DNA of 64,000 nt from an uncultured Ferrimonas sp. (GTDB lineage Bacteria; Pseudomonadota; Gammaproteobacteria; Enterobacterales; Shewanellaceae). Every line of letters starts with the position of its first letter. The stretch's first letter is position 1. A model generated the notes under the pieces. The model worked only from the letters and a program-made list of their open reading frames with translations, made no database searches and was not told the DNA's origin. A program made the position numbers and the translations under genes. Positions 8,502-17,744 of this stretch are shown here, in pieces. Location: assembly GCF_947489035.1 (NCBI RefSeq), contig NZ_CANLCI010000001.1:62001-126000 (forward strand), given 5' to 3'.

Positions 8502-8605
8502 TATTCACATATTGTGAATAATCCTTCAAATCATGTGAGGGTACGGTTGCTGCCGTTAAACAACCGCACGTATCGCATTCTTACCAGCGAGAATGGGAGA
8601 ACACG
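8502..8605 (+). promoter_or_regulatory. Structured 5' leader of rpoS
   Basis: Three consecutive inverted repeats precede the start: TATTCACA/TGTGAATA (8502-8509 and 8513-8520, perfect), CGGTTG/CAACCG (8544-8549 and 8561-8566), and CATTCT/AGAATG (8576-8581 and 8590-8595). The last ends at the GGGAG ribosome binding site (8595-8599). In enterobacteria the rpoS leader folds over its own start and is opened by small RNAs with Hfq; similar translational control is plausible here but not shown. Confidence 0.5.
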
Positions 8606-9559
8606 ATGAGCTTCGATAACACCGTTTATGACATGGAACGCAGCAACGCCGCTGCAACGTCTACTACCGCTGAACCCGCTCTGGATTCATCCGCTATCGA
8701 CGAGCAAGTTAAGCAGGACTTGGTTAAGAACATTGATGCCACTCAGATGTATCTGAGCGAAATTGGGTTCTCGCCACTGCTTACTGCTGAAGAAGAAGTC
8801 TACTTTGCCCGCCGCGTACACAAAGGCTGCGCAAAATCCCGTAACCGCATGATCGAAAGTAACCTGCGCTTGGTGGTTAAAATAGCGCGCCGCTATAACA
8901 ACCGCGGCTTGGCCTTACTGGATATCATCGAAGAGGGCAATCTAGGGCTTATGCACGCCGTAGAGAAGTTCGATCCAGAACGCGGCTTCCGCTTCTCGAC
9001 CTACGCCACTTGGTGGATCCGCCAAAACATCGAACGCGCAATCATGAACAGCACCCGCACGATTCGGTTGCCGATCCACGTGGTGAAAGAGCTTAACCTC
9101 TACATTCGTACCGCCCGCCAGCTGGCGCAAGACGTTGACCACGAGCCAACCATTGAAGAGATTGCCGACAAAGTAGGTAAGCCGGTTGAACAGGTTAGCA
9201 AGATCTTAAAGCTGAAAGAGAAAACCGCTTCGTTAGACTCGCCATTGGCCGGCGATGCCGACAAATCGATTGTTGATTTGGTGGCCGACGAAACCGAAGT
9301 CAGCAGCAAGGTTGAACAGGACGACATGAATCAATCGGTCAGCGAGCTGCTGTTATCACTAACCGACAAAGAGAAAGAGATCATTGCTCGCCGCTTTGGC
9401 CTGTTGGGTTACGAACCAATGACCTTAGAAAAGGTTGGCAACGAAATTGGCCTGACTCGGGAACGAGTACGCCAAATCCAAACCGCCGCACTTGGCAAGT
9501 TGCGCCAAAAACTGACCAGTGAAGGCTTATCTCCCGAAAGCCTGTTTAACCTGTGTTAG
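8606..9559 (+). CDS. rpoS: RNA polymerase sigma factor RpoS (stationary phase / general stress)
   Basis: A 317-residue group 2 sigma-70 protein. Region 1.2 includes [27 protein letters not shown] (about 45-72), region 2 includes the RpoS-like stretches [21 protein letters not shown] and [19 protein letters not shown] (about 112-150), region 3 spans about 160-235, and region 4 has the helix-turn-helix [19 protein letters not shown] (about 275-295). Wording and length match RpoS better than RpoD or RpoH. ATG at 8606 follows GGGAG. Unlike the usual nlpD-rpoS order, the upstream neighbour is the ParA/RHH pair behind a terminator, so rpoS must rely on its own promoter. A strong bidirectional terminator follows. 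Confidence 0.95.
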   Translation: MSFDNTVYDMERSNAAATSTTAEPALDSSAIDEQVKQDLVKNIDATQMYLSEIGFSPLLTAEEEVYFARRVHKGCAKSRNRMIESNLRLVVKIARRYNNRGLALLDIIEEGNLGLMHAVEKFDPERGFRFSTYATWWIRQNIERAIMNSTRTIRLPIHVVKELNLYIRTARQLAQDVDHEPTIEEIADKVGKPVEQVSKILKLKEKTASLDSPLAGDADKSIVDLVADETEVSSKVEQDDMNQSVSELLLSLTDKEKEIIARRFGLLGYEPMTLEKVGNEIGLTRERVRQIQTAALGKLRQKLTSEGLSPESLFNLC

Positions 9560-9577
9560 CTACAAACGCGCAGACAC

Positions 9578-9606
9578 AAAAAAGCCCCAGCATGCTGGGG
9601 CTTTTT
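9578..9606. terminator. Bidirectional terminator between rpoS and yibL
   Basis: An 18-base perfect palindrome, GCCCCAGCATGCTGGGGC at 9584-9601, is flanked by six A on the left and five T on the right, so it can end both rpoS and the converging yibL transcript. Confidence 0.9.
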
Positions 9607-9625
9607 GATTGTTGTATTTCAACAA

Positions 9626-9982
9626 TCAGAATTTCTTGGCAGCGTAGCCGGTTACCACGCTAACGCCCATCTCACGGCCAACCGCCGTCATCGGGTGTAC
9701 CACCACTAAACCACGCACCTTTTTCTTCAGCGCGCCCATATCAGCCTGCTCTGCTTTGGTCAGTTCACGGCTAAAAGGCAGGTTTTTAATTTCAGCACCT
9801 TTTTTGCTTAACTGGCGCGTGCTGGTGGTTTTTACGCTGTTGATCCGTTTGGTCAACGCTGCAACTTCCTCGTTAAACTGATCGATGATCAGCTGGTCGT
9901 TGCGTTCATGCGCCGCTTGCAGCTTACGCTTTACGGTGCTCAAACGGTTGTTCAGTTGATGGAGTTCTTGTTTCAAGTTCAT
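9626..9982 (-). CDS. yibL: YibL family ribosome-associated protein
   Basis: A 118-residue basic protein. It has an N-terminal coiled coil (about 1-50) and a conserved second half containing LPFSRELTKAEQADMGALKK and VRGLVVVHPMTAVGREMG, which match Escherichia coli YibL closely. YibL co-purifies with ribosomes; its function is not established. It is transcribed alone, convergent with rpoS, and shares the terminator at 9578-9606. Confidence 0.9.
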   Translation of the reverse strand: MNLKQELHQLNNRLSTVKRKLQAAHERNDQLIIDQFNEEVAALTKRINSVKTTSTRQLSKKGAEIKNLPFSRELTKAEQADMGALKKKVRGLVVVHPMTAVGREMGVSVVTGYAAKKF

Positions 9983-10095
9983 GCAGGACCTACAGCGTCA
10001 ATCGCCACAAGGGCGACGAAAAATAATCATTTGGACTGGCCCTAGTGTATCACTCCTTGATGTGTTCGATGGCGCAAAATCGTTGTTTGCCCCAC

Positions 10096-10119
10096 AAAAA
10101 AGCGGTGCCTAAGCACCGC
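10096..10119 (-). terminator. Terminator of the DUF885 lipoprotein gene
   Basis: Reading leftward, GCGGTGC and GCACCGC (10113-10119 and 10102-10108 on the plus strand) form a seven-base stem with a four-base loop, followed by six U (A-run at 10096-10101). It lies 27 bases after the stop codon. Confidence 0.8.
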
Positions 10120-10145
10120 GAGTAAAGCACGCTGACGGTTCCGCC

Positions 10146-11921
10146 TTAGTTGCTCATCATCAAGCTGCGCACCTCTTTCACCGGCGCACTGCCATAGCTG
10201 AGGAACTGCTGGTGAAACTGCTTCAACTGGAAATCTTCGCCCTGCTGCTGTTTTAACGCTTCGCGTAAATCGTAAATTTCACGGAAACCAGAATAGTACG
10301 AGGTCAGCTGCACTTGGCTTAAAGTGGCTCGGCGCCATTTTTGCGATGCTTCGGTTTGCTGCTGGAACGCCTGATTAACCAGCAGATCCATGCCTTGCTC
10401 TTCCGTCATGCCGCGCACCTGAATGCCGTAATCCAAAATGGTGTTACAAATCACCCGCAGGTTCCATTTCCAGTACATCAGCCACAATTCGGGTTCAAAA
10501 TCACCGTAACCCTGCTCGAGCATCATCCGTTCGGCGTACACGGCCCAGCCTTCGACCATGGCACCGTTACCAAACAGGCTTTTAACCAGCGACGATGACT
10601 CATTATTGGAGTACACCAGCTGCGCATAATGCCCCGGAATGGCTTCGTGAATGTTCAAGATCTGCAACACCCAGTGGTTGTATTCTCGCAGGTAGCTTTC
10701 CGCTTCTTCCGCGCCCATGTTATCCAGCGGGGTAACGTTGTAATAGGTGTTGCCGCCATTATCGTACGGCCCTGGCGCAGAGATACTGGCCCCAGCAAAG
10801 CCGCGCATGTAGGCCGGAGTTTCTCGCACCACCAAAGGTTTGGTTGGATCCAAGGTAAGCAGATCGTGTTGATTCACAAACTGCACCAGCTCTGGGATCT
10901 GCTGGCGAACTTCGCTAACAAAGTTCTCGCGCTCAACGTGCGCGGCCGACAGCTTATCGATCAATTGCCGTACCGCCAGCAACTTATCGGTTGGCATCGG
11001 CTTGCTGAAGTACTTGCTCCACAGCTGTTCGGTAATTTTTACCATCTGCTGCTGGGCTTTATCTTTGTCTTGCACCGCGCGTTGATACAACTGCTTGGCG
11101 CTCATGCCCGCCTGAATGTCTAAGGCAAACTTCTCTTCGTACAGCGTTTCGCCGATACGGAACGACCGCCCTGGTGTGGTTTCCATCTGCTGTAAGCGTT
11201 GCTCTAGGTGGGCAATGTAGCTGCTGATGGCTTGACGCGAGGCCAAGAAGCGCTGTTCGAAGTTCGCTTTATCATCAAAGCTGAGATCGGAAGCTTTGGC
11301 ACGGGCCAACAGTTCTGGGCTGAACAGCTGCAACGAACCTTGGTTTTGCAAGATCCCAAGCTCGGTGTGCTCTTTGGTTGGGTTGGTTAAGTTGGTTCGG
11401 GCAATCGCATAGTATTGCGGTACGTTTTGCATCCGCTGTAATACCGCTTGCAGCACTTGCTCTTCGCTGCCCCATTGCTCTGACAACACTCGACCAAAGA
11501 CCCCGCCAACGTTGTACTGCGAAGGGTTCCACTGCCAGCTTTTAAAACGGCGGATCTCCCACTCAAAGGAATCAACCAGATTCAGTAACAGCGTTTGATC
11601 GGTTTGGGTGGCGGCTGGCAGCTGCGCCTTGGGTACCGCTTGCAACTGCGCGCGCCACTTAGCGACAAACGCAAGGGTTGCTTGGCGCTCGGCCTCGTTG
11701 GGCAACGACAGCATTGGCGCAAATTCATACTTGCCTTGATACACCGCCCACTCTGGGGCTATCTGCCACAACTCATCAATAAACTGCTGGCTAAGCTGAT
11801 TAAACTGCTGCGCCTGACAAGCCTGATCGCAAACCACTGCGGCCGCTTGTTGTGCTGGCTGCGATTGGCAGCCCCCCAATAGCGCCAAAGACAACGCCAG
11901 AACCACTCCGGTAGGTTTCAT
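10146..11921 (-). CDS. DUF885-family lipoprotein, probable metallopeptidase
   Basis: A 591-residue exported protein. The signal peptide ends in LALLGGCQS, a lipobox with Cys18, so it is probably anchored in the outer membrane. The long helical body holds HEAIPGHYAQ, the metal-binding HExxxGH motif of the DUF885 family, which is related to zinc carboxypeptidase-like and oligopeptidase folds. Proteins of this family are assumed to be peptidases; no substrate is known. The ATG at 11921 has GGAG seven bases upstream. It runs in the same direction as msrPQ upstream but 67 bases apart, so co-transcription is possible but not clear. Confidence 0.8.
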   Translation of the reverse strand: MKPTGVVLALSLALLGGCQSQPAQQAAAVVCDQACQAQQFNQLSQQFIDELWQIAPEWAVYQGKYEFAPMLSLPNEAERQATLAFVAKWRAQLQAVPKAQLPAATQTDQTLLLNLVDSFEWEIRRFKSWQWNPSQYNVGGVFGRVLSEQWGSEEQVLQAVLQRMQNVPQYYAIARTNLTNPTKEHTELGILQNQGSLQLFSPELLARAKASDLSFDDKANFEQRFLASRQAISSYIAHLEQRLQQMETTPGRSFRIGETLYEEKFALDIQAGMSAKQLYQRAVQDKDKAQQQMVKITEQLWSKYFSKPMPTDKLLAVRQLIDKLSAAHVERENFVSEVRQQIPELVQFVNQHDLLTLDPTKPLVVRETPAYMRGFAGASISAPGPYDNGGNTYYNVTPLDNMGAEEAESYLREYNHWVLQILNIHEAIPGHYAQLVYSNNESSSLVKSLFGNGAMVEGWAVYAERMMLEQGYGDFEPELWLMYWKWNLRVICNTILDYGIQVRGMTEEQGMDLLVNQAFQQQTEASQKWRRATLSQVQLTSYYSGFREIYDLREALKQQQGEDFQLKQFHQQFLSYGSAPVKEVRSLMMSN

Positions 11922-11988
11922 TCCTTGCTCCGTGGAATTTCATTAAGTGACCGGATTGTATCGGTTATCTAACAACTTGTTGAGCCAA

Positions 11989-12612
11989 CTAGGCGCGTTT
12001 GCTGCGGGAGAATGTAACCCGTTGTAACAGTTGCCGTGGTTTCCGCCACCACAACAGCAGCACAAAGGCGCTGAAATACAGCGCAGGTTCAAGGTTGCCG
12101 GATTTCACCGACCACCAAAAATGGATTGGCCCAAGCAGCGCCACCGCATACACCCCGCGATGCAGCTTCTGCCAGCTACGGCCTAACTTGCGTTGCATCA
12201 CCATCGGCGAGGTAATGGCCAGTGCCAGTAAGATCAGCAGCGCCACCATGCCCACTAAAATGTAGGGACGCTTAATGGTTTCACTCAGCAATAACGGCCA
12301 ATCAAACAGCAGGTCAAAGGCGAGGAAGGCCGCGACGTGCAACAGCGCATACACAAAGCTCCAAAGCCCAATCAGCCGCCGTACCCGCACCAACCAGCCT
12401 TGCCTATACCGTTTCGCTAAGGGCGAGATCAGTAGAGTGATGGCAAGGGTATGCAAAATGCCCATGCCCAAAAAGTGAATAATGTACTGCACCGGATCGC
12501 CACCAAGGTTGCCCAGCTCAATCTGCAGATACAGCCACAGCAACGGCAAGGCGCAGCCCAGATGCAACAGCCCCTTGGTTAACCACACTTTGTGTTTGAG
12601 TGTTAATACCAC
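11989..12612 (-). CDS. msrQ: MsrQ, heme-binding membrane subunit of the MsrPQ methionine sulfoxide reductase
   Basis: A 207-residue polytopic membrane protein with about six hydrophobic helices. It has the conserved early His in [20 protein letters not shown] and further His residues in the middle helices that ligate b-type heme. MsrQ passes electrons from the respiratory chain to periplasmic MsrP, which repairs oxidised methionines. The GTG start at 12612 overlaps the end of msrP by ten bases, which indicates translational coupling. Length and order match the family. Confidence 0.9.
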   Translation of the reverse strand: MVLTLKHKVWLTKGLLHLGCALPLLWLYLQIELGNLGGDPVQYIIHFLGMGILHTLAITLLISPLAKRYRQGWLVRVRRLIGLWSFVYALLHVAAFLAFDLLFDWPLLLSETIKRPYILVGMVALLILLALAITSPMVMQRKLGRSWQKLHRGVYAVALLGPIHFWWSVKSGNLEPALYFSAFVLLLWWRKPRQLLQRVTFSRSKRA

Positions 12613-13607
12613 TGGCGCAGATCCATCCCTTGATAAAGCGAGGCCACTTGATCGCCGTACCCATTAAAGGGTTCGGTCGGGATCCGTTTGGCCGACAGCA
12701 AACCGCCGCTGCCGATCCGCCGCTCTGTGGCTTGCGACCAACGAGGGTGGCTTACCGCCGGATTGACGTTGGCAAAGAAGCCATATTCATGATCCGCCAA
12801 TTGAGTCCAAGTGGTTGGCGGCATCTTCTCTACCAAGCGAATTTTAACGATCGATTTGATGCTCTTAAAACCGTACTTCCATGGCACCACCAAGCGAATT
12901 GGTGCCCCATTTTGGGGCGCCAGTGTTTTGCCATACAAGCCCAAACTGATCAGGGTAAGATCGTTCATCGCCTCATCAAGACGCAGCCCTTCAACGTAAG
13001 GGTAATTAATGCCACCGCCAGTAAAACGACTGCGCTGCCCCGGCATCTGTTCTGGATCGTACAGGGTCTCAAACGCCACGTACTTGGCTTTACTGTTGGG
13101 TTTGGCTTGCTCAATCAGCCGCGCCAAAGGGATCCCCAACCACGGCACCACCATCGACCACGCCTCAACGCAGCGTAAGCGATAAATGCGCTCTTCTAAC
13201 GGAAAGCTGTCCAAAATATTGGCCACACTCCACACCTTAGGGTTTTCAACTTCCCCTTCGATACTGAGTTGCCACGGATCGGTGATCAGCCCTTGGGCGT
13301 TTTCACTGGGATCCGTTTTCGCGGTACCAAACTCATAAAAGTTGTTATGGGTTAGTATTTTGTCTTCAGGCGTAAGCGGATCGGTAATGCCATAACGCAA
13401 GGTTTGGCTAAAGCTCAGTGGCTGGCGCGGGGCGGTGGCTGGAGCGGATTTGCCAAACCAATCCGAGAGCCCCGCTTGCACTCCCATTGGCACGCTGGCG
13501 CCAATGGCGGACAGGCCCAAGGCTTTGATGATATTGCGTCGTTGCTGAAACACCGATTCCGGAGTGACCTCACTCCGTTGAAGCTGCCACTGGGGGGATT
13601 TTTTCAT
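12603..13607 (-). CDS. msrP: MsrP, periplasmic molybdopterin methionine sulfoxide reductase
   Basis: A 334-residue periplasmic molybdoenzyme. The N-terminus carries a twin-arginine export signal ([20 protein letters not shown], about 21-40). The sulfite-oxidase-fold body includes [17 protein letters not shown] with the Cys that coordinates molybdenum, and [17 protein letters not shown] near the cofactor pocket. It reduces protein-bound methionine sulfoxide in the periplasm using electrons from MsrQ. ATG at 13607 has AAGGA seven bases upstream. A second, cytoplasmic-type MsrB-MsrA fusion is encoded at 45.8-46.7 kb. Confidence 0.93.
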   Translation of the reverse strand: MKKSPQWQLQRSEVTPESVFQQRRNIIKALGLSAIGASVPMGVQAGLSDWFGKSAPATAPRQPLSFSQTLRYGITDPLTPEDKILTHNNFYEFGTAKTDPSENAQGLITDPWQLSIEGEVENPKVWSVANILDSFPLEERIYRLRCVEAWSMVVPWLGIPLARLIEQAKPNSKAKYVAFETLYDPEQMPGQRSRFTGGGINYPYVEGLRLDEAMNDLTLISLGLYGKTLAPQNGAPIRLVVPWKYGFKSIKSIVKIRLVEKMPPTTWTQLADHEYGFFANVNPAVSHPRWSQATERRIGSGGLLSAKRIPTEPFNGYGDQVASLYQGMDLRQWY

Positions 13608-13817
13608 GGGCGGTTCCTTACCTTACAAACTGAGGTGGCGACCGCAGGCATCGCCATTGATATTCCATTAGAAAGGGGCTTGCCGTGTTTTATTGCAGGT
13701 GGGAATGGCCTGACCACTCCTGCGTTAATTATTGCGATACTAGCGCGAGGCTGTCACTGTGCCGCAACCATGGCACCGCAGCCATCATCACCGCAACTGA
13801 CTACCCTTAGGCTAGCG

Positions 13818-13833
13818 ATGGCGTTAACGCCAT
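13818..13833. promoter_or_regulatory. 16-bp perfect palindrome in the msrP-slt intergenic region
   Basis: ATGGCGTTAACGCCAT at 13818-13833 is a perfect palindrome with no loop, in the 316-base gap between divergent msrP and slt and 91 bases before the preferred slt start. Uninterrupted symmetry fits a dimeric repressor site better than a hairpin. The rest of the gap (13608-13923) shows no gene and no clear sigma-70 promoter. Confidence 0.4.
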
Positions 13834-13923
13834 GCAACCAAATGCGAACTGCGGCGGTCTGATAAGCTGATGCACGCTGACAAGCAACCATTCTCACCTA
13901 CTGACACAAGGAGTGTCTCAACC

Positions 13924-15843
13924 GTGGCAAGGACGTTACGCCATTGGTTAGGGCTGTTATGCACTCTAACTTTATTACTTACGCCGCCAAGCGTAAGTGC
14001 CGCCTCTATTGAGCAGCAACGTGCGTGGTACGCCCAAGCGCGGGAAGCACTGCGAATGGGCAACCATAATTCTTACTTTAAATATCGGCGTAAGCTGGAT
14101 GAGTACCCACTCAGCCCCTATTTGGATTACCACTTTCGCCGCAGCCAATTAAGCAAACTCAGCGCCCAACAAGCGATTGAAGTGCTGCAAGAGCTAGCCA
14201 GTACCCCGCTGTACCACCAATTTAAGCTCAGCTATTTAAGCGATCGCGGCAAACGCCGTCGCTGGCAGGATTTTCTCACCGTCAGCCCCGAGCCGCCAAA
14301 ATCAGAGCGACTGCAGTGTTATTACTACCGCGCACGGTTAAGCCAAAAACAAACCGGCGAAGCCTACGCCGGGGCCAATCAGCTGTGGCTGCACGGCAAA
14401 AGCCGCGACAAAGCCTGCGATCCGCTGTTTAGCCAATGGCAGCAAGCAGGGCAACGCAGCCAATCGTTGATCTGGCAGCGCATGTTGCTGGCCTACGATG
14501 CGCGCCAATACAGCTTGCTGCGTTACCTAAATAGCTTGCTCAACCAATCCTATCGTCAGCAGGGGGATCTGCTTACCCGGCTGTACAAACACCCGCAAGA
14601 GTTGCGGCTGCGCCCCGCGTTAGCCAACACCGAAGCAGGTCAGCAAATTGTGCTGCGTTCCCTGAAAAAATTAGCTCGCAGCAAACCTCAAAGCGCTTGG
14701 CGACAATGGCAAAAATGGCAGCCTCATTTAAGCGACGACAATCGCCGCAGCAGCGCCCGCACCCAGCTGTATCGCAGCTTGCTAGACAACTACTGGACCC
14801 CATCCCATACGGCGGTGTTAGCGCAATATGGCACCGACAAACTGAAACAACAGCGGCTCCGGCAAACCATCTTTAGCAGCGATTGGGACAGCACCGACTA
14901 TTGGTTAAACCAGCTATCAGAGAAAGCCAAAAACAACAGCGAATGGCTGTTCTGGCGCGGCTATGTTGCCCTGCACCATCACGGCGTACAAACCGCAACG
15001 GCGATCTGGCGACCGCTGGCACAACGGCGCAACTACTACGGCTTTATGGCAGCCCAGCAGCTGGGACAAAACTACGCCATGCAGCGACAACTGCCAGCCT
15101 TTAAACGCAGCGATAACGATGCCGTGCGGCAGCACCCTGCGTTCGCTCGCATCCAAGAGTTGATGGCATTGAATAAACATCACGACGCCAAACAAGAGCA
15201 GCGCTGGTTGCTGAAACGATTATCGCAACCAGAGCAAGCCGCGCTGCTGGCGATCACCCACGACAAACAGTGGCACTTTCTGACCGTAGCGGGCACCATT
15301 CAAACCAAAATGTGGAACGCACTGGATTGGCGCTTTCCCACCGCCTACGGCGAGCACTTTCTGAAGTTTGCCGAACTGCGCCATTTAGACATGGCTTTAC
15401 TGCAAGCGGTTGCTCGACGAGAAAGTGCGCTCTACCCCGCCGCCAAATCGTCTGCCAACGCCCACGGTTTGATGCAGTTGCTGCCCACCACGGCCAAAGC
15501 CACCGCCAAAAAGATTGGCGTGCCCTATCGCAAGGTGAAGGATCTCTACCAACCCAAGCGCAACATTCAGCTGGGCTCGGCCTATTATCGGCAGCTGTAT
15601 CACCAATATGGTCAAAACCGGCTGCTGGCCAGTGCCGCCTATAATGCCGGCCCTCATCGCGTCAAACAGTGGCTGAAACGCTCCCAAGGCAACCTGACTG
15701 CCGCGCAGTTTGTGGCGACCATTCCGTATAAAGAAACCCGAGAATATGTCGAGGCGATCTTGAGCTATCAGCTGATCTACGCCACCTTAGATCAACGCAC
15801 CATACCGCTGATGACCGACAGCGAACGAAATCGGCGCTACTAA
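13924..15843 (+). CDS. slt: Soluble lytic murein transglycosylase (Slt70 type)
   Basis: A periplasmic enzyme of about 640 residues that cleaves peptidoglycan with formation of 1,6-anhydromuramic ends. A signal peptide (MARTLRHWLG through SVSAAS) is followed by a long helical superhelix and a C-terminal goose-lysozyme-like domain with the catalytic Glu in VARRESALYP, then GLMQLLP and AAYNAGPHRVKQWL. The GTG at 13924 is preferred because AAGGAG lies ten bases upstream and it begins the signal peptide directly; the ATG at 13870 would add 18 residues and has no good ribosome binding site. The MoxR-type operon starts 48 bases downstream. Confidence 0.92.
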   Translation: MARTLRHWLGLLCTLTLLLTPPSVSAASIEQQRAWYAQAREALRMGNHNSYFKYRRKLDEYPLSPYLDYHFRRSQLSKLSAQQAIEVLQELASTPLYHQFKLSYLSDRGKRRRWQDFLTVSPEPPKSERLQCYYYRARLSQKQTGEAYAGANQLWLHGKSRDKACDPLFSQWQQAGQRSQSLIWQRMLLAYDARQYSLLRYLNSLLNQSYRQQGDLLTRLYKHPQELRLRPALANTEAGQQIVLRSLKKLARSKPQSAWRQWQKWQPHLSDDNRRSSARTQLYRSLLDNYWTPSHTAVLAQYGTDKLKQQRLRQTIFSSDWDSTDYWLNQLSEKAKNNSEWLFWRGYVALHHHGVQTATAIWRPLAQRRNYYGFMAAQQLGQNYAMQRQLPAFKRSDNDAVRQHPAFARIQELMALNKHHDAKQEQRWLLKRLSQPEQAALLAITHDKQWHFLTVAGTIQTKMWNALDWRFPTAYGEHFLKFAELRHLDMALLQAVARRESALYPAAKSSANAHGLMQLLPTTAKATAKKIGVPYRKVKDLYQPKRNIQLGSAYYRQLYHQYGQNRLLASAAYNAGPHRVKQWLKRSQGNLTAAQFVATIPYKETREYVEAILSYQLIYATLDQRTIPLMTDSERNRRY

Positions 15844-15891
15844 GCCGTTTGGTTACGGATAACCAGTACAAATGACCACAAGGGATTGAAC

Positions 15892-16803
15892 ATGGATGGG
15901 CAAATCGCACCGGTATTGCGCCAGTTAGAGCAGGTGCTGCTGGACAAACCCCACGAGCTGAAACTCGCGCTCGCGTGCCTCTTGGCGGGCGGGCATCTGT
16001 TGCTAGAAGATCTGCCGGGCATGGGCAAAACCACCCTTTCTACCGCTCTGGCGAAAACCTTAGGGTTAAGCCATCAGCGGGTGCAATTTACCGCCGATAT
16101 GCTGCCCGCGGATCTGGTTGGGGTGAACATCTTCGAGCCCAAGCAACAACAGTTTGAGTTTCACCCTGGGCCGGTTTTCCATCAAATTTTACTGGCCGAT
16201 GAGATCAACCGCGCCAGCCCCAAAACCCAAAGTGCGTTACTTGAAGCCATGGCCGAGCAACAAGTCAGCATCGACGGTACCACCCACCCGTTGCCCCAAC
16301 CCTTTTTTGTGATTGCCACCCAAAACCCGCAAGAACAATCCGGCACCTTCCCGTTGCCGGAATCGCAGCTGGATCGCTTTATGATGCGCCTGAGCTTGGG
16401 CTACCCCGGTTTGGCCGCGGAAAAACAGCTGCTGCAAGGCAACCACTTAGCCGATCAACTGCACCAGCTCAGCCCCAAGTTAACCCTTGACGGGCTGCTC
16501 GATCTGCAACAGCAATGCCGCCGCGTTGGGGCGACCGATGCCGTGCTGGATTATCTGCTGGCGCTGGTGCACTACTCACGTCGTAGCGACAGCCAATCGG
16601 CGCCACTCTCTCCCCGAGCCAGCCGCGCCTTACTGGCCGCCGCCAAAGCGTGGGCCTTGATCTCCGGCCGCAGTTACGTGGTCCCCGACGACATTCAAGC
16701 GGTGTTCAGCGCCGTGAGTGAACACCGACTCAGAGCCGGATTTCGCAGCGATGGCACCGTCTACGCCCAGCAGATTTTAGCGGCGGTAAACCCCATCCAA
16801 TGA
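15892..16803 (+). CDS. MoxR-family AAA+ ATPase
   Basis: A 303-residue AAA+ protein. Walker A is EDLPGMGKTT, Walker B is ILLADEINRASPKTQSALLEAM, with sensor 1 in FFVIATQNPQEQSGTFPLPESQLDRF. MoxR ATPases act as chaperones for neighbouring protein complexes. The start is the ATG at 15892, which has AAGGGA six bases upstream; a TTG at 15886 is unlikely. It overlaps the DUF58 gene by four bases (ATGA), the first of three tightly coupled genes MoxR-DUF58-TgpA, a conserved arrangement in gammaproteobacteria linked to the cell envelope. Confidence 0.9.
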   Translation: MDGQIAPVLRQLEQVLLDKPHELKLALACLLAGGHLLLEDLPGMGKTTLSTALAKTLGLSHQRVQFTADMLPADLVGVNIFEPKQQQFEFHPGPVFHQILLADEINRASPKTQSALLEAMAEQQVSIDGTTHPLPQPFFVIATQNPQEQSGTFPLPESQLDRFMMRLSLGYPGLAAEKQLLQGNHLADQLHQLSPKLTLDGLLDLQQQCRRVGATDAVLDYLLALVHYSRRSDSQSAPLSPRASRALLAAAKAWALISGRSYVVPDDIQAVFSAVSEHRLRAGFRSDGTVYAQQILAAVNPIQ

Positions 16804-17744
16804 GCGAATTTTGGCAACAGCGCTGGCGTCGATGGCTGCAAAATCGCCTGCCCGCCAGCCGCGAACAAACCCTAAGCCACCGCAGCATCTTTATCTTGCC
16901 CAGCGGCGCTGGCATTGCCTATCTGCTGATGTGCTTAGTGCTGTTCGTGCTGGGCACCAACTACCAAAACAACCTGATCTTAGCGCTGACCTTTTTGCTG
17001 TTAAGTGTGTTCCATACCAGCTTATTAATGGCGTTTCGTAATCTCACCGGGCTGCAACTCAGTGCCGGCGCCAGCCAAGGCTGCCATCAACAGCAGTACG
17101 CCATTTTTAGCGTTAGCCTGAGCGCCAATCGCCCTCGTCATCACCTGCGGCTGCGGTTTGCCAAGGGCGAACAACAGGTGGTGGATGTGGCACCGGATCA
17201 GCCCAGCTTGTGTGACATGCAGCAATTAGCACAGCGCCGCGGCTTACTGAACCCCGGCCGGATCTGGATAGAAAGCCGTTACCCTTTGGGTTTATGTCGC
17301 GCTTGGTCGGTGCAGGATTTAGCGTTGTCGGCCACCATCTGGCCGCAAGCCATCCCCGGCCCAACCGGCTTTGACAACAGCGGCGATGACGATCAAGACA
17401 ACCCGGAGAAATACCGTTCGGGTTTAGACGACTTTCATGGCCTCGAACGCTGGCAACCCGGCGACAGCCAAAGCCGAGTGGCGTGGAAACAAGTGGCTCA
17501 ATCGGGCACTTGGCAGATAAAACAATTTATCGAGCCCGTTGCCACCCCGCGGCTGTTAACGCTGGCCCCCCAAATCGAACTCGAACAGGGGTTATCCCAC
17601 CTGACCGACAAACTGTTGCAACTAGAGCAACAACAACACCCCTACGCCCTGCAACTGGGGGAGCTGCAGTTTGATGCCAGCCTTGGCACCAGCCACCTGC
17701 AACGCTGCTTAGACGCGCTGGCGTTATATCGGGTAACACCATGA
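16800..17744 (+). CDS. DUF58-domain membrane-associated protein
   Basis: A 314-residue protein with two hydrophobic segments near residues 30-75 and the conserved DUF58 stretch YRSGLDDFHGLERWQPGD followed by SRVAWKQVAQSG (about 201-240). The DUF58 part is related to von Willebrand A-like folds. It overlaps both the MoxR gene and the transglutaminase gene by four bases. Its molecular role is unknown; context suggests it works in a membrane complex with the other two. Confidence 0.85.
   Translation: MSEFWQQRWRRWLQNRLPASREQTLSHRSIFILPSGAGIAYLLMCLVLFVLGTNYQNNLILALTFLLLSVFHTSLLMAFRNLTGLQLSAGASQGCHQQQYAIFSVSLSANRPRHHLRLRFAKGEQQVVDVAPDQPSLCDMQQLAQRRGLLNPGRIWIESRYPLGLCRAWSVQDLALSATIWPQAIPGPTGFDNSGDDDQDNPEKYRSGLDDFHGLERWQPGDSQSRVAWKQVAQSGTWQIKQFIEPVATPRLLTLAPQIELEQGLSHLTDKLLQLEQQQHPYALQLGELQFDASLGTSHLQRCLDALALYRVTP

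Noticed and set aside
8502..8520. A CRP site before rpoS
   Set aside because: The palindrome reads TATTCACA-N3-TGTGAATA, the reverse of the CRP half-site order and with the wrong spacing.
10629..11123. A 164-codon plus-strand frame opposite the DUF885 gene
   Set aside because: It is antisense to a clear lipoprotein gene and has no domain or initiation signal.
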